A stretch of DNA of 64,000 nt from contig CACWFV010000011.1 of the NCBI GenBank assembly GCA_902760315.1, positions 44,595-108,594 on the forward strand, given 5' to 3'. The position numbers and the translations under genes were made by a program. The notes below the pieces were generated by a model. That model worked only from the letters and a program-made list of their open reading frames with translations. It made no database searches and was not told the DNA's origin. The DNA is from an uncultured Bacteroidales bacterium. GTDB lineage: Bacteria > Bacteroidota > Bacteroidia > Bacteroidales > Bacteroidaceae. The stretch's first letter is position 1. Each line of letters opens with the position of its first letter. Shown one piece after another: positions 41,693 to 50,467 of the stretch.

Positions 41693-42679
41693 ATGAGTGC
41701 AAAAACACAACATAACAACATCCTGCTGGCCATTATCGGTTTTACCACAGTGGTCATCATCGTAGGCGTCATAGGATTCTTTGCCTTCTCACGGCAGACA
41801 GAAGTCATCCAGGGACAGGTGGAAGTCAGCGAGTATCGCGTGTCGAGCAAGGTGCCCGGCCGTATACTAGAGATACGTGTCAAGGAGGGCGACTTTGTGA
41901 AAGTAGGCGACACGCTGGCCATTCTCGATGCCCCGGAGGTGCAAGCCAAGATGGAGCAGGCACAGAGTGCTCACGACGCAGCGTCGGCCTTGGAACTGAA
42001 GGCTAAGAACGGTGCTCGCGAGGAACAGGTGAGAGGCGCTTATAACCTGCTGCAGCAAGCCAAGGCTGGACTGGAGATAGCCGAGAAGTCCTACCAGCGC
42101 ATCCAACGTCTCTTCGACGAGGGCGTCGTCAGCGAGCAGAAACGCGACGAGGTGTATGCGCAGTACAAGGCTATGGAGGCTCAGATGAAGGCTGCCCAGA
42201 GCCAGTATGACATGGCTGTCAATGGTGCCCGTCGTGAAGACAAACTCGCCGCTGCTGCCCAGGTGGGGCGTGCCAAAGGTGCCGTCCAGGAGGTAAACTC
42301 CTATATCCACGAGACCGTACAGATAGCCCAGATGGAGGGTGAGGTGATGGACATCTACCCCAAGCAGGGTGAGCTGGTGGGAACGGGTTCTCCCATTATG
42401 ACCATTGCCGTCATGAAAGACCTGTGGGGCACGTTCAGCGTACGTGAAGACCAACTGTCCGACCTGCAGGTGGGCAAGACGTTCACAGCTTTTGTGCCCG
42501 CCTTCAATACAGATATCCAGCTGAAGGTCTTCGCGCTGAAGGACGAGGGCACCTATGCTGTGTGGCGTGCTACCAAGGCTAACGGGCAATACGACCTGAA
42601 GACCTTTGAGGTCAAGGCCCGTCCGGTGAAGAAGTTCGATGGCCTGCGTCCAGGCATGAGTCTGGTCATTAAGAATTAA
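41693..42679 (+). CDS. HlyD/EmrA-family periplasmic adaptor
   Basis: 328 residues. One N-terminal membrane helix (LLAIIGFTTVVIIVGVIGFF), then the lipoyl-like half VSSKVPGRILEIRVKEGDFV (about 50-70), a coiled-coil hairpin (about 85-200), the second lipoyl half (AQMEGEVMDIYPKQGELV, about 210-228) and a beta-barrel domain. It would link the inner-membrane ABC-2 permeases to the TolC-like channel. In family terms it resembles YbhG/EmrA-type adaptors. Confidence 0.9.
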   Translation: MSAKTQHNNILLAIIGFTTVVIIVGVIGFFAFSRQTEVIQGQVEVSEYRVSSKVPGRILEIRVKEGDFVKVGDTLAILDAPEVQAKMEQAQSAHDAASALELKAKNGAREEQVRGAYNLLQQAKAGLEIAEKSYQRIQRLFDEGVVSEQKRDEVYAQYKAMEAQMKAAQSQYDMAVNGARREDKLAAAAQVGRAKGAVQEVNSYIHETVQIAQMEGEVMDIYPKQGELVGTGSPIMTIAVMKDLWGTFSVREDQLSDLQVGKTFTAFVPAFNTDIQLKVFALKDEGTYAVWRATKANGQYDLKTFEVKARPVKKFDGLRPGMSLVIKN

Positions 42680-42690
42680 GAGAGTCAACG

Positions 42691-43863
42691 ATGTTGCTGG
42701 TGCTGCGTCGGATATATGAATTGTCGGCTAGGGAGTGTAAGATATTCTTACACAACCCTATCTACTTGTTCTGCATGGTGGTGTTTCCCCTGGCGGTGAT
42801 GTTCTTCTTCACCTCGTTGATGCAGGAGGGACAGCCACAGGAGATGCCCGTGGGCGTGGTAGACCTGGACAACTCGTCAACGACGCGCGCGCTGATTCGA
42901 CGGCTGGATGCTTTTCAGACCAGTCACGTCGTGGCTCACTATCCGTCAGTCAGCGAGGCACGCCGTGCCATCCAGAACAACGAGATCTATGCCTTTATCT
43001 ATTTTCCGGAAGGCACCACCGAGCGCTTGCTGAGCAGCCGTCAGCCCAAGATTTCCTATTATTATTCGATGACATCGCTGACGGCCGGTTCGCTGCTGTT
43101 TCGTGACCTGAAGACCGTCTCGACGCTGGGCTCTGCCGCAGTGGGCCAGGCCACGATGCGTGCCCGTGGCTTTACCGACGACCAGATAAAGACCTTCCTG
43201 CAGCCGATAGCTATCGACCTGCACCAGATAAGTAATTCGACCACCGACTACAACGCCTATCTTTCGACGATGCTCGTCCCCGGTGTCATGATGCTGTTCA
43301 TCTTTCTCATTACCACCTATGCCATCGGTACGGAGTTGAAGTTTAACCGGAGCAAGCAGCTGATGCAGATGGGCGGCAACCGCATCTGGGTGGCACTGAC
43401 CGGTAAGCTGTTGCCCCATCTGCTGATATGGCTCACACTGGTCTTTTGCTACAGCTACTATGTCTTTGGCATCTTGCAATTCCCGCATCCCGGAGGAACG
43501 GGAATGATTGTGCTGTTGAACCTGCTGATGGTGTTTGCCTCCATGGGCTTCGGCATCTTTGTCTTTGGGCTGATGCCGTCGCTGCGCATGTCAATGAGCG
43601 TCAGCTCGCTGTGGGCGGTGCTAAGCTTCTCCATGGCCGGCTCAGCATTCCCGCTGATGGGCATGGACGGTCCGCTGCAGGCACTGGCATGGCTCTTCCC
43701 TCTGCACCACTACTTTATGGTCTACGAGACCTGTGTGTTCAACACATTCTCGCTGCTCGACTGCTGGTGGCATGTGGCAGCCCTGCTGACCTTCATGCTA
43801 CTGCCCATCATAGTGGCCCCGAAGATTAAGAACGCCATGCTTACTTATGTATATATTCCCTAA
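42691..43863 (+). CDS. ABC-2-type permease, first
   Basis: 390 residues: one N-terminal helix (FCMVVFPLAVMFFFTSLM), a periplasmic domain (about 55-200), then five or six helices in the C-terminal half, the ABC-2 membrane arrangement as in YhhJ/YbhR. The stretch GSAFPLMGMDGPLQALAWLFP is the usual block before the last helices. It starts 11 bp after the adaptor gene. The second permease follows after 12 bp; no ATPase gene is present in the operon. Confidence 0.88.
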   Translation: MLLVLRRIYELSARECKIFLHNPIYLFCMVVFPLAVMFFFTSLMQEGQPQEMPVGVVDLDNSSTTRALIRRLDAFQTSHVVAHYPSVSEARRAIQNNEIYAFIYFPEGTTERLLSSRQPKISYYYSMTSLTAGSLLFRDLKTVSTLGSAAVGQATMRARGFTDDQIKTFLQPIAIDLHQISNSTTDYNAYLSTMLVPGVMMLFIFLITTYAIGTELKFNRSKQLMQMGGNRIWVALTGKLLPHLLIWLTLVFCYSYYVFGILQFPHPGGTGMIVLLNLLMVFASMGFGIFVFGLMPSLRMSMSVSSLWAVLSFSMAGSAFPLMGMDGPLQALAWLFPLHHYFMVYETCVFNTFSLLDCWWHVAALLTFMLLPIIVAPKIKNAMLTYVYIP

Positions 43864-43875
43864 CCGTCACAACCG

Positions 43876-45090
43876 ATGAAAGCAGAAGGACTCTTGAAAA
43901 CCATCATAGAAGGCTGTCGCGACGCGGCACTCATCTGGCGTGACGAGATGCGCCAGACCTTCAAGGACGAAGGTGTCATCATCTTCTTCTTTCTGGTGCC
44001 ACTGGTCTATCCGCTGCTTTACTCGTGGATATATAATAATGAGGTAGTGCGCGAAGTCCCCGTGGTCGTCATTGACAACAGCCACTCCCAGATGAGCCGT
44101 GAGTTCATCCGCAAGTGTAATGCGTCGCCCGACGTCAAGGTGGTGTGCTATGCCGACGATATCGACGAAGCCAAGATGCTGGTGGGGCGCAATGTGGCCA
44201 AGGCCGTCTATTACATCCCTACCGATTTCCAGTCGCGCATCTACCGCCTGCAGCAGTCTACCGTCAGCGTCTATTGTGACATGAGTCTGATGCTGGCTTA
44301 CAAGGCAGCCTATCAGACTGCTGTCGCCGTGTCGCAGGAGATGAACAGCGAGATACAAGTCAAACTGTCGGGCAAGTATACCAAGCGCGAGGAACAGATA
44401 CAGGCCAAGCCGCTTGATGTGGGTGGTGGAGCCATCTTCAGTCCGGCGGGAGGCTATGGGTCGTTTGTCCTGCCTGCCGTGCTGATGCTTATTATCCAGC
44501 AGACGCTGGTGCTTGGCATTGGCCTGTCGGCAGGTACCGCCCGTGAGACGAACCGCTTCCAGGACCTGGTGCCCATCCAGCGCCATTACCACGGCACGTT
44601 CCGCATCGTGCTGGGCAAGTCGCTGTGCTATCTGATGATTTATATCCTGATGGGAACCTGGCTCACCGTCATCGTGCCGCGCCTGTTCCACTTCCCGTGT
44701 CTGGCCCACTGGCAGGACCTGCTGGCCGTCATGATACCCTATACGCTGGCGTGCATCTTCTTCGGCATCACGGTGAGCTGCCTGGTGCGCTATCGTGAGA
44801 ATGTGATGCTACTCATGGTATTCGTATCGGTACCCCTGCTGTTTCTCAGCGGTGCCTCATGGCCGCAGTCCGGCATTCCCGGTTTCTGGCAGGGCGTGTC
44901 ATGGCTCTTCCCGTCAACCTTCGGCATACGTGCCTACATCCGTCTGAACACCATGGGGGGCACGCTGGGCGACGTGCTCACGGAGTACCATGCTCTCTGG
45001 CTCCACGTCCTCATCTATTTTGTCATAGCCTGCCTTGTCTATCGCGTTCAGGTAGATCGGGCACGCCGCCATGCAGAAAACGATGAATAA
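43876..45090 (+). CDS. ABC-2-type permease, second
   Basis: 404 residues with the same layout as its upstream neighbour: helix VIIFFFLVPLVYPLLYSWIY, periplasmic domain, then C-terminal helices with LFLSGASWPQSGIPGFWQGV. The two permeases are expected to form a heterodimer in the inner membrane. The exported substrate cannot be told from sequence; drugs, bile-type compounds or lipids are possible for this type. Last gene of the operon. Confidence 0.88.
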   Translation: MKAEGLLKTIIEGCRDAALIWRDEMRQTFKDEGVIIFFFLVPLVYPLLYSWIYNNEVVREVPVVVIDNSHSQMSREFIRKCNASPDVKVVCYADDIDEAKMLVGRNVAKAVYYIPTDFQSRIYRLQQSTVSVYCDMSLMLAYKAAYQTAVAVSQEMNSEIQVKLSGKYTKREEQIQAKPLDVGGGAIFSPAGGYGSFVLPAVLMLIIQQTLVLGIGLSAGTARETNRFQDLVPIQRHYHGTFRIVLGKSLCYLMIYILMGTWLTVIVPRLFHFPCLAHWQDLLAVMIPYTLACIFFGITVSCLVRYRENVMLLMVFVSVPLLFLSGASWPQSGIPGFWQGVSWLFPSTFGIRAYIRLNTMGGTLGDVLTEYHALWLHVLIYFVIACLVYRVQVDRARRHAENDE

Positions 45091-45173
45091 CTACAAATCT
45101 CTCCTACTGCTCCTGTCTGTCGTACGTGGTCGACTAACCAGCTTAGCCACTGTCGGGAACAGCTGATACACAA

Positions 45174-45233
45174 AAAAGTGGTACGGTTTTCTGAAAAGTG
45201 GTACGACTTTCTGAAAAGTGGTACGACTTTTTC
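45174..45233. repeat. 20-bp minisatellite, three units
   Basis: AAAAGTGGTACGACTTTCTG-type units at 45174, 45194 and 45214. It abuts a second repeat array of different sequence. Confidence 0.9.
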
Positions 45234-45237
45234 ATCG

Positions 45238-45342
45238 CTACAGCTGTCTCGTGCGTGGGTACAGCTGTCTCGCGCGTGGGTACAGCTGTCTCGCGCATGG
45301 CTACAGCTGTCTCGCGCATGGGTACAGCTGTCTCGTGCGTGT
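45238..45342. repeat. 21-bp minisatellite, five units
   Basis: Units of the type GTACAGCTGTCTCGCGCGTG+G start at 45238, 45259, 45280, 45301 and 45322; a decayed sixth (ATCAGCCTGTCTTATACG) follows. Each unit holds the palindrome ACAGCTGT. The 63-codon plus-strand frame through the array only reflects the repeat. Confidence 0.92.
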
Positions 45343-45375
45343 ATCAGCCTGTCTTATACGCATAAATAATGTTTG

Positions 45376-45407
45376 CGCGCGCGTGTGCGCCGCGCGCGAG
45401 TATTTTT
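45376..45407 (+). terminator. GC-only hairpin with T run, candidate terminator of the export operon
   Basis: CGCGCGCG (45376-45383), loop TGTGCGC, CGCGCGCG (45391-45398), then AGTATTTTT. The alternating CG makes it also a candidate for unusual DNA structure. Confidence 0.5.
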
Positions 45408-45654
45408 CAAAAATTCGCTTTCACTTTCACAGTAGTTGCTGAAATGCCCTGTTTACAGTCGTTTCGCCCCTTTGCTTGGGTAAAAACGCTTTCACATCCC
45501 TTTCACCAATCCTTCACCGGTGTCCAGGATGAAGGAAGTGTGAAAGGGATGTGAAACGTCGTAACCCCCTCGCGCGCCGGGGCAACGCCCGCGAACCGCT
45601 TATATACAGGGCATTTGCTACAATGGTGTGAAGGTGAAAGCGATTTTTTGAAAA
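45404..45654. repeat. 251-bp imperfect palindrome with TTCAC-type iterons
   Basis: Outer arms 45404-45430 and 45628-45654 match at 25 of 27 bases when one is reverse-complemented. A second stem is AAATGCCCTGT (45442-45452) with ACAGGGCATTT (45606-45616). The central stem is TTTCACATCCCTTTCAC (45490-45506) with its perfect complement at 45540-45556. The arms repeat TTCAC at short intervals. It lies between the convergent ends of the export operon and korB and holds no gene. Confidence 0.85.
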
Positions 45655-45693
45655 CCGTTTTGCAGCGAGCACGTCTCCGCACCAATGCTATGC

Positions 45694-46698
45694 TTATTGT
45701 ACGGTCCAGATATCGTTGGTCTCCAGCAGCTCTGCGAAGTTGTGATACTTCTTCTGAGCACTGACCTCAGCGAGCTGGGCATGCACGGCATCATTGTAGG
45801 TGGGAGCCTCAACGTCGCGAATGACACCCAGTGCGATGGGGAAACCGTCGCCATTGCCCATCAAGGCCAGCTTCAGCTGCAGGGTGTTGTCCTCGCAGTG
45901 GGCATCGTGAACGAGAACGTCGTCCAGCGTATAACCGTCTTTGCCTATCTCGACCACTTTCAGTCCGAAGCCCTGTTGTACCAATCCGTACTCATTGTTC
46001 TCGCCAAACACCAGTTTCTCGCCGTGGCGGACATAGATGGCATTCTTCTTGCGCCCCTCCTTGTTATATACGGCCTCGTGACAGCCGTCGTTGAAGATGA
46101 CACAGTTCTGCAGCACCTCCGTGACGCTGGCACCCTTGTGCTGATAGGCTGCCTTCAGCACCTCTATGGTTCCAGGTGCGTCGGTGGCTACGCAGCGCGC
46201 GAAGAAGTGGCCACGGGCACCAAAGCAGAGCTCGGCAGGACGGAACGGGTCCTCCACCGTGCCGTAAGGACTGGACTTAGAGACAAAGCCGCGGGGTGAG
46301 GTGGGAGAGTACTGACCTTTTGTCAAACCGTAGATGCGATTGTTGAGCAGAATCATGTTCAGGTCGATGTTCCTGCGGTTAGCATGGATGAAGTGGTTGC
46401 CACCGATAGCCAGTCCGTCGCCGTCGCCGCTGACCTGCCAGACGGTCAGGTCGGGGTTGGCCACCTTTGCGCCAGTAGCGATGGCAGCGGCACGGCCGTG
46501 GATGGTGTTCATGCCATAGGTAGCCATATAGTGTGGCAGACGGCTGGAGCAGCCAATGCCTGAGATGACTGCCACGTTTTCGGGGGCTACGCCAATTTCG
46601 GCCATAGCCTTATGGAGTGAAGCCAGGAAGAAGTGGTCACCACAACCGGGACACCAACGAGGCTGGCCTTTCTTGAAATCTTGTGCTGTATAACTCAT
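45694..46698 (-). CDS. korB: 2-oxoacid:ferredoxin oxidoreductase, beta (TPP) subunit
   Basis: 334 residues. The thiamine-diphosphate motif GDGDGLAIGGNHFIHANRRN (about 88-107) with NNRIYGLTKGQYSPTS after it, and WCPGCGDHFFL near the start, are typical of the beta subunit of 2-oxoglutarate:ferredoxin oxidoreductase (KorB/OorB). With KorA it makes succinyl-CoA from 2-oxoglutarate, or the reverse, using ferredoxin. The 2-oxoglutarate assignment rests on family resemblance; other 2-oxoacids are not excluded. Starts 29 bp after korA. Confidence 0.9.
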   Translation of the reverse strand: MSYTAQDFKKGQPRWCPGCGDHFFLASLHKAMAEIGVAPENVAVISGIGCSSRLPHYMATYGMNTIHGRAAAIATGAKVANPDLTVWQVSGDGDGLAIGGNHFIHANRRNIDLNMILLNNRIYGLTKGQYSPTSPRGFVSKSSPYGTVEDPFRPAELCFGARGHFFARCVATDAPGTIEVLKAAYQHKGASVTEVLQNCVIFNDGCHEAVYNKEGRKKNAIYVRHGEKLVFGENNEYGLVQQGFGLKVVEIGKDGYTLDDVLVHDAHCEDNTLQLKLALMGNGDGFPIALGVIRDVEAPTYNDAVHAQLAEVSAQKKYHNFAELLETNDIWTVQ

Positions 46699-46727
46699 AG
46701 TTTTACTCTTTACTGTTTTACCGTTTG

Positions 46728-48575
46728 TTACTTCTTCAGGATGTCCTCGAATGCGTTGACTAACTCCTCTACGATGAAGGGCTGGCCCTTGACCTGGTTG
46801 AACTGGTAGGGAACGAAGCCGTCGACCTTCATGCGCAGGTAGGCAGCCAGCTGACCCATGTTCTGCTCGGCCACCACTACCTTTTTGTATTTAGAGAGCA
46901 CCTCAGCCGTGTTCTTGGGCAGCGGGTTCAGGAATTTGAACTGAGCCTGTGCCACCTTGTAGCCCTTGGCGTGCAACTCGTCCATAGCCGAGTGCAGATG
47001 ACCATAGGTAGAACCGAAACCTATGATGAGCAGGTCTGCGTCCGCTACGTCGCCGGCTACCTCCAGGTCGGGCACCTCGATATTGGCAATCTTCTGCTGG
47101 CGCAGGCGCGTCATCAGGTCATGGTTCTCAGGGTTCGTTGAGATGGCACCCGTCTGCGAGTCCTTCTCCAGTCCGCCGAGGATGTGGGTGAAGCCCTCGC
47201 GACCGGGAACAGCCCAGTAGCGGGTACCGTTTTCCGCACGCATATAAGGTGTCCACTTGCCTTTCAGTTCCTCTGGTACGTAAGGCGGGTTGATGGCGTC
47301 GAGTTGAGCTATTTCCGGCAGTTTGAAGGCGCCGGAGCCGTTAGCGACATAGGCGTCGGTCAGCAGAATGACCGGTGTCATGTGCTCCAAAGCCATCTTT
47401 GCTGCCTGATAGACGGCATCGAAACAGTCTGTCGGGCTCAGGGCGGCGATAACGGGCATTGGGCTCTCACCATTACGGCCGAAGAGCGCCTGCAAGAGGT
47501 CTGTCTGTTCTGACTTGGTGGGCAGACCGGTGGCAGGACCGCCACGCTGTACGTCGATGACCACCAGGGGCAGTTCCATGATAACTGCCAGGTTCATTAC
47601 CTCAGACTTCAGACATATTCCAGGGCCGGAAGTAGAGGTGACGCCCAGCGCACCGGCGAAGGATGCGCCCAGTGCTGATGCGGCACCACTGATCTCGTCC
47701 TCGCACTGTACGGTGATGACGCCGCACGACTTGTGCTTTGACAACTCATGCAGTATGTCGGTGGCAGGAGTGATGGGGTAAGAACCCAGATAAAGACGCA
47801 GACCGGCTTTCTCGGCAGCGGCTATCAAGCCATAGGCCGTGGCCTTGTTGCCGGTAATATCCATATAGCGTCCCGGCTCCTTGTGCTTTGACTCTACGCG
47901 ATAGACGTTGGTAGCACTGGAGTGGGTGTTGTGGCCATAGTCGTAGCCAGCCTGGATGACCTTGATGTTTGCCTCGGCAATAGCGGGCTTCTTGGCGAAT
48001 TTCTCGCGCAGGAAGTTGGCAACAAGGTTCAGGTCACGGTCGAAGAGCCAGCAGACCAGACCCAGCGCAAACATGTTGCGACATTTCATCATAGCTTTGT
48101 TGTCCATGCCGCTGTCGGCCAGGCATTCCTTGACCATGGTGGTCAGCGGGCACTGGATGACGCGGTCCGGGTCGATGCCCATCTCGCCCAGGTAGTCCTC
48201 ACTCTGGAACTGGGCTTTCTCTAAGTCCTTAGGACCGAAGGAGTCGGTGTCAATGATAATCGTTGCTCCCGGTTTGGCGTAGCGATACTGCGTCTTCAGC
48301 GCAGCAGCATTCATGGCCACCAGTACGTCACACTTGTCACCGGGGGTGTAAACCTTGCCGGCACCAATATGAACCTGGAAGCCGGACACACCAGTCAGCG
48401 AACCTTGCGGAGCACGGATGTCAGCAGGATAGTCGGGAAATGTTGATATGCCGTTACCAACGGTGGCACTGACCGTAGAAAAGATGTTTCCGGCCAACTG
48501 CATGCCGTCGCCAGAGTCACCAGAGAAGCGGACAACAACCTGGTCCAGCTCCTTCACTTCTAATTGTTCAGCCAT
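46728..48575 (-). CDS. korA: 2-oxoacid:ferredoxin oxidoreductase, fused gamma-alpha subunit
   Basis: 615 residues. Residues about 10-195 are the gamma domain (VVRFSGDSGDGMQLAGNIFS); the alpha domain starts near 235 (GNKATAYGLIAAAEKAGL, LYLGSYPITPATDILHEL) and contains GVTSTSGPGICLKSEVMN, followed by the C-terminal region AEQNMGQLAAYLRMKVDGF. This gamma-alpha fusion paired with a separate beta subunit is the usual Kor layout in Bacteroidetes. First gene of a two-gene operon with a near-consensus promoter. Confidence 0.92.
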   Translation of the reverse strand: MAEQLEVKELDQVVVRFSGDSGDGMQLAGNIFSTVSATVGNGISTFPDYPADIRAPQGSLTGVSGFQVHIGAGKVYTPGDKCDVLVAMNAAALKTQYRYAKPGATIIIDTDSFGPKDLEKAQFQSEDYLGEMGIDPDRVIQCPLTTMVKECLADSGMDNKAMMKCRNMFALGLVCWLFDRDLNLVANFLREKFAKKPAIAEANIKVIQAGYDYGHNTHSSATNVYRVESKHKEPGRYMDITGNKATAYGLIAAAEKAGLRLYLGSYPITPATDILHELSKHKSCGVITVQCEDEISGAASALGASFAGALGVTSTSGPGICLKSEVMNLAVIMELPLVVIDVQRGGPATGLPTKSEQTDLLQALFGRNGESPMPVIAALSPTDCFDAVYQAAKMALEHMTPVILLTDAYVANGSGAFKLPEIAQLDAINPPYVPEELKGKWTPYMRAENGTRYWAVPGREGFTHILGGLEKDSQTGAISTNPENHDLMTRLRQQKIANIEVPDLEVAGDVADADLLIIGFGSTYGHLHSAMDELHAKGYKVAQAQFKFLNPLPKNTAEVLSKYKKVVVAEQNMGQLAAYLRMKVDGFVPYQFNQVKGQPFIVEELVNAFEDILKK

Positions 48576-48618
48576 AATTGTATTTGGTTATTACTATACT
48601 TCTTTCTATAAGCGAGTG

Positions 48619-48649
48619 CAAAATTATTCATTTTTGGTGGAACAACCAA
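48619..48649 (-). promoter_or_regulatory. Promoter of korAB
   Basis: Minus strand: TTG (48649-48647), 20-base spacer, TAATTTTG (48626-48619), then CACTCG, 43 bases before the korA start. Confidence 0.8.
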
Positions 48650-48660
48650 AGGAAATACAC

Positions 48661-48706
48661 AAAAAGTGTATATTTGCCAGCAATACTGTGCAAATATACA
48701 CTTTTT
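48661..48706 (-). terminator. 17-bp perfect inverted repeat downstream of the nucleoside-kinase gene
   Basis: AAAAAGTGTATATTTGC (48661-48677) and its exact complement (48690-48706) around a 12-base loop. For the minus-strand kinase gene the stem ends in TTTTT, as in a terminator. Both arms also read TATATTTGC, like a -7 promoter element, so a second role is possible. Confidence 0.7.
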
Positions 48707-48734
48707 ACGCATTCTTATGCAGAAATGTCCGCCA

Positions 48735-50396
48735 CTAATATTCAAACGACGAGCCGCCCAGGAACTCTCGCAACAGTGACGTTGACGGTATCTGGTCTTC
48801 AGGAATAGGACGAATGTAGCGCAGGAATTTCAATAGTCGGTACGCTTCAGCGTATTCGTCGCAGTTCTCGGGAACCTGCTCCAGCAGAGGTATGGCCTGT
48901 TGCTTGATGACGGCCAGTTCAAAGAGCATGGCACTGTTGAAGACTGCGTCGGCATTCTCCTGGAAGGGGAATATCCAGCGGTTCTCTCCTTTACGTACGC
49001 TCATCCACCGGCGTATGCTCCCCACCGCGTTGACACCACGGTATTTGTGGTCTCGAATGATGCGGCGCAGCAGGCGGTTGTCCGTGGTGGGTATGTAGTT
49101 GTGGTTGTCAAGCAGGATGGTGGTCAGGGCCGATGCGTACACGCGGAAGACGTGCTCAGCCGGAATCTGTGCCGTCAGTTCTGGATTTAAGGCATGGATG
49201 CCCTCCAGTATGATGACCTCGTTGCCTTTCAACTTCAGCCGTTTTCCGCTCTTCTCGCTACGTCCTGTCTGGAAGTTGTAGCGGGGCAGTTCCACCTCTT
49301 CGCCGCGGAAGAGCGCGTTCATCTGTTCGTTGAGCAATGGCAGGTTCAGGGCATGCAGATGCTCGAAGTCATAATCGCCATTCTCGTCCTTTGGTGTCTT
49401 TTCACGGTCCAGGAAGTAATCGTCCAGCGAGATGCCTATGGGACGTATGCCGTTGACGCCCAGTTGGATGCTCAGACGCTTGCAGGTCGTCGTCTTGCCA
49501 CTGCTTGAAGGTCCGGCTATCAGCACCATCTTCACCAGTTTCCGGTGGGCTATCTCGTCGGCTATCTGTGCTATCTTCTTTTCCTGAAGTGCTTCGCTGA
49601 GTTGTATGAGCTGGTTTGCGTGACCGTTGTCTATAGCGATGTTCAGGTCGCCAACGGTGCGTACTCCCAGAATGTCTTGCCAATGGTGGTGCTCCTTGAA
49701 AATCTCAAACATCTTGTCCTGGCGGACGAAGGTGCCCAGTTTGGCGGGGTTCTCACTAGATGGTATGCGCAACAGAATGCTGTCAAAATAATACTCCAGC
49801 CCAAACAGGTAAATCTCCTTGGTGTTGGTCAGCAGCGTGCCGTAAAAGTAGTCTTTGTAGCCATCCATGTCGTAGTAGGTCGTGTAGAGTCGGCCGCTGC
49901 TCTCCAGCAGTTTTACCTTCGACATGCTGCCAGCCTGACGGAACATCTCGATGGCCTCTTCCGTGGTGGTGTCGAAACGGTGGATGGGCAGCGCGGCATC
50001 TATCAGCTCCTGCATGTGGTGGCGCAACTCGTTGACGTCGTCGGGAGTGACGGGGCGCCCCAGTTGCAGGTCGACATAATAGCCGTTGCTTACCGGGATG
50101 TCGATGACGACTTTACAGTCCTTCCACAGGTCGTGGGCTGCTTTGCACAACACAAAGAACAGCGTGCGCGTATAGGCCCGCATGCCGCTGGGAGTGCGCA
50201 TGTCAAGAAATTCAATGTCCTTTGGCTTGTACACTCTGAAGTGCATACCCTCCACCTTATTATTAACTTTGGCACTGATGGGGCCGAACTCCATTTCAAG
50301 CCCTGATTGAGAAAAAATTTCAGAAAGTGTGCTTCCGATGCTTATGTTTAGAGTTTTTTTATTATTTTTGCAACGGATTTTAATTTGTTGTTCCAT
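48735..50396 (-). CDS. Nucleoside kinase (uridine-kinase-like) with N-terminal TGS/tRNA-synthetase-like domains
   Basis: 553 residues. N-terminal about 60 residues are TGS-like (LNISIGSTLSEIF), followed by a domain resembling the second additional domain of threonyl-tRNA synthetase (about 65-230), then a P-loop kinase of the uridine kinase/phosphoribulokinase group with Walker A GPSSSGKTTTCKRLS (about 294), DDYFLDREKTP, and EGIHALNPEL. Such fusions are usual in Bacteroidetes and Firmicutes and are annotated as nucleoside kinases; the true substrate is not certain. The gene is monocistronic and ends before the 17-bp hairpin. Confidence 0.87.
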   Translation of the reverse strand: MEQQIKIRCKNNKKTLNISIGSTLSEIFSQSGLEMEFGPISAKVNNKVEGMHFRVYKPKDIEFLDMRTPSGMRAYTRTLFFVLCKAAHDLWKDCKVVIDIPVSNGYYVDLQLGRPVTPDDVNELRHHMQELIDAALPIHRFDTTTEEAIEMFRQAGSMSKVKLLESSGRLYTTYYDMDGYKDYFYGTLLTNTKEIYLFGLEYYFDSILLRIPSSENPAKLGTFVRQDKMFEIFKEHHHWQDILGVRTVGDLNIAIDNGHANQLIQLSEALQEKKIAQIADEIAHRKLVKMVLIAGPSSSGKTTTCKRLSIQLGVNGIRPIGISLDDYFLDREKTPKDENGDYDFEHLHALNLPLLNEQMNALFRGEEVELPRYNFQTGRSEKSGKRLKLKGNEVIILEGIHALNPELTAQIPAEHVFRVYASALTTILLDNHNYIPTTDNRLLRRIIRDHKYRGVNAVGSIRRWMSVRKGENRWIFPFQENADAVFNSAMLFELAVIKQQAIPLLEQVPENCDEYAEAYRLLKFLRYIRPIPEDQIPSTSLLREFLGGSSFEY

Positions 50397-50417
50397 AAGC
50401 GTGATGTTTTGTGGCTA

Positions 50418-50425
50418 CAAAATTA
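50418..50425 (-). promoter_or_regulatory. -7 promoter element of the nucleoside-kinase gene
   Basis: Minus strand TAATTTTG, 22 bases before the start codon; a TTG lies 23 bases upstream, slightly far. Confidence 0.5.
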
Positions 50426-50467
50426 TGAAATAAAGTTGAAATAACGAACAATGTAACAAGAATATTT

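Noticed and set aside
45174-45342. CRISPR array
   Set aside because: The units are directly adjacent with no unique spacers, and no cas genes are present.
45178-45369. 63-codon frame with repeats of QLSRAWV
   Set aside because: Created by the 21-bp minisatellite, which is a multiple of three; no start signal or family.
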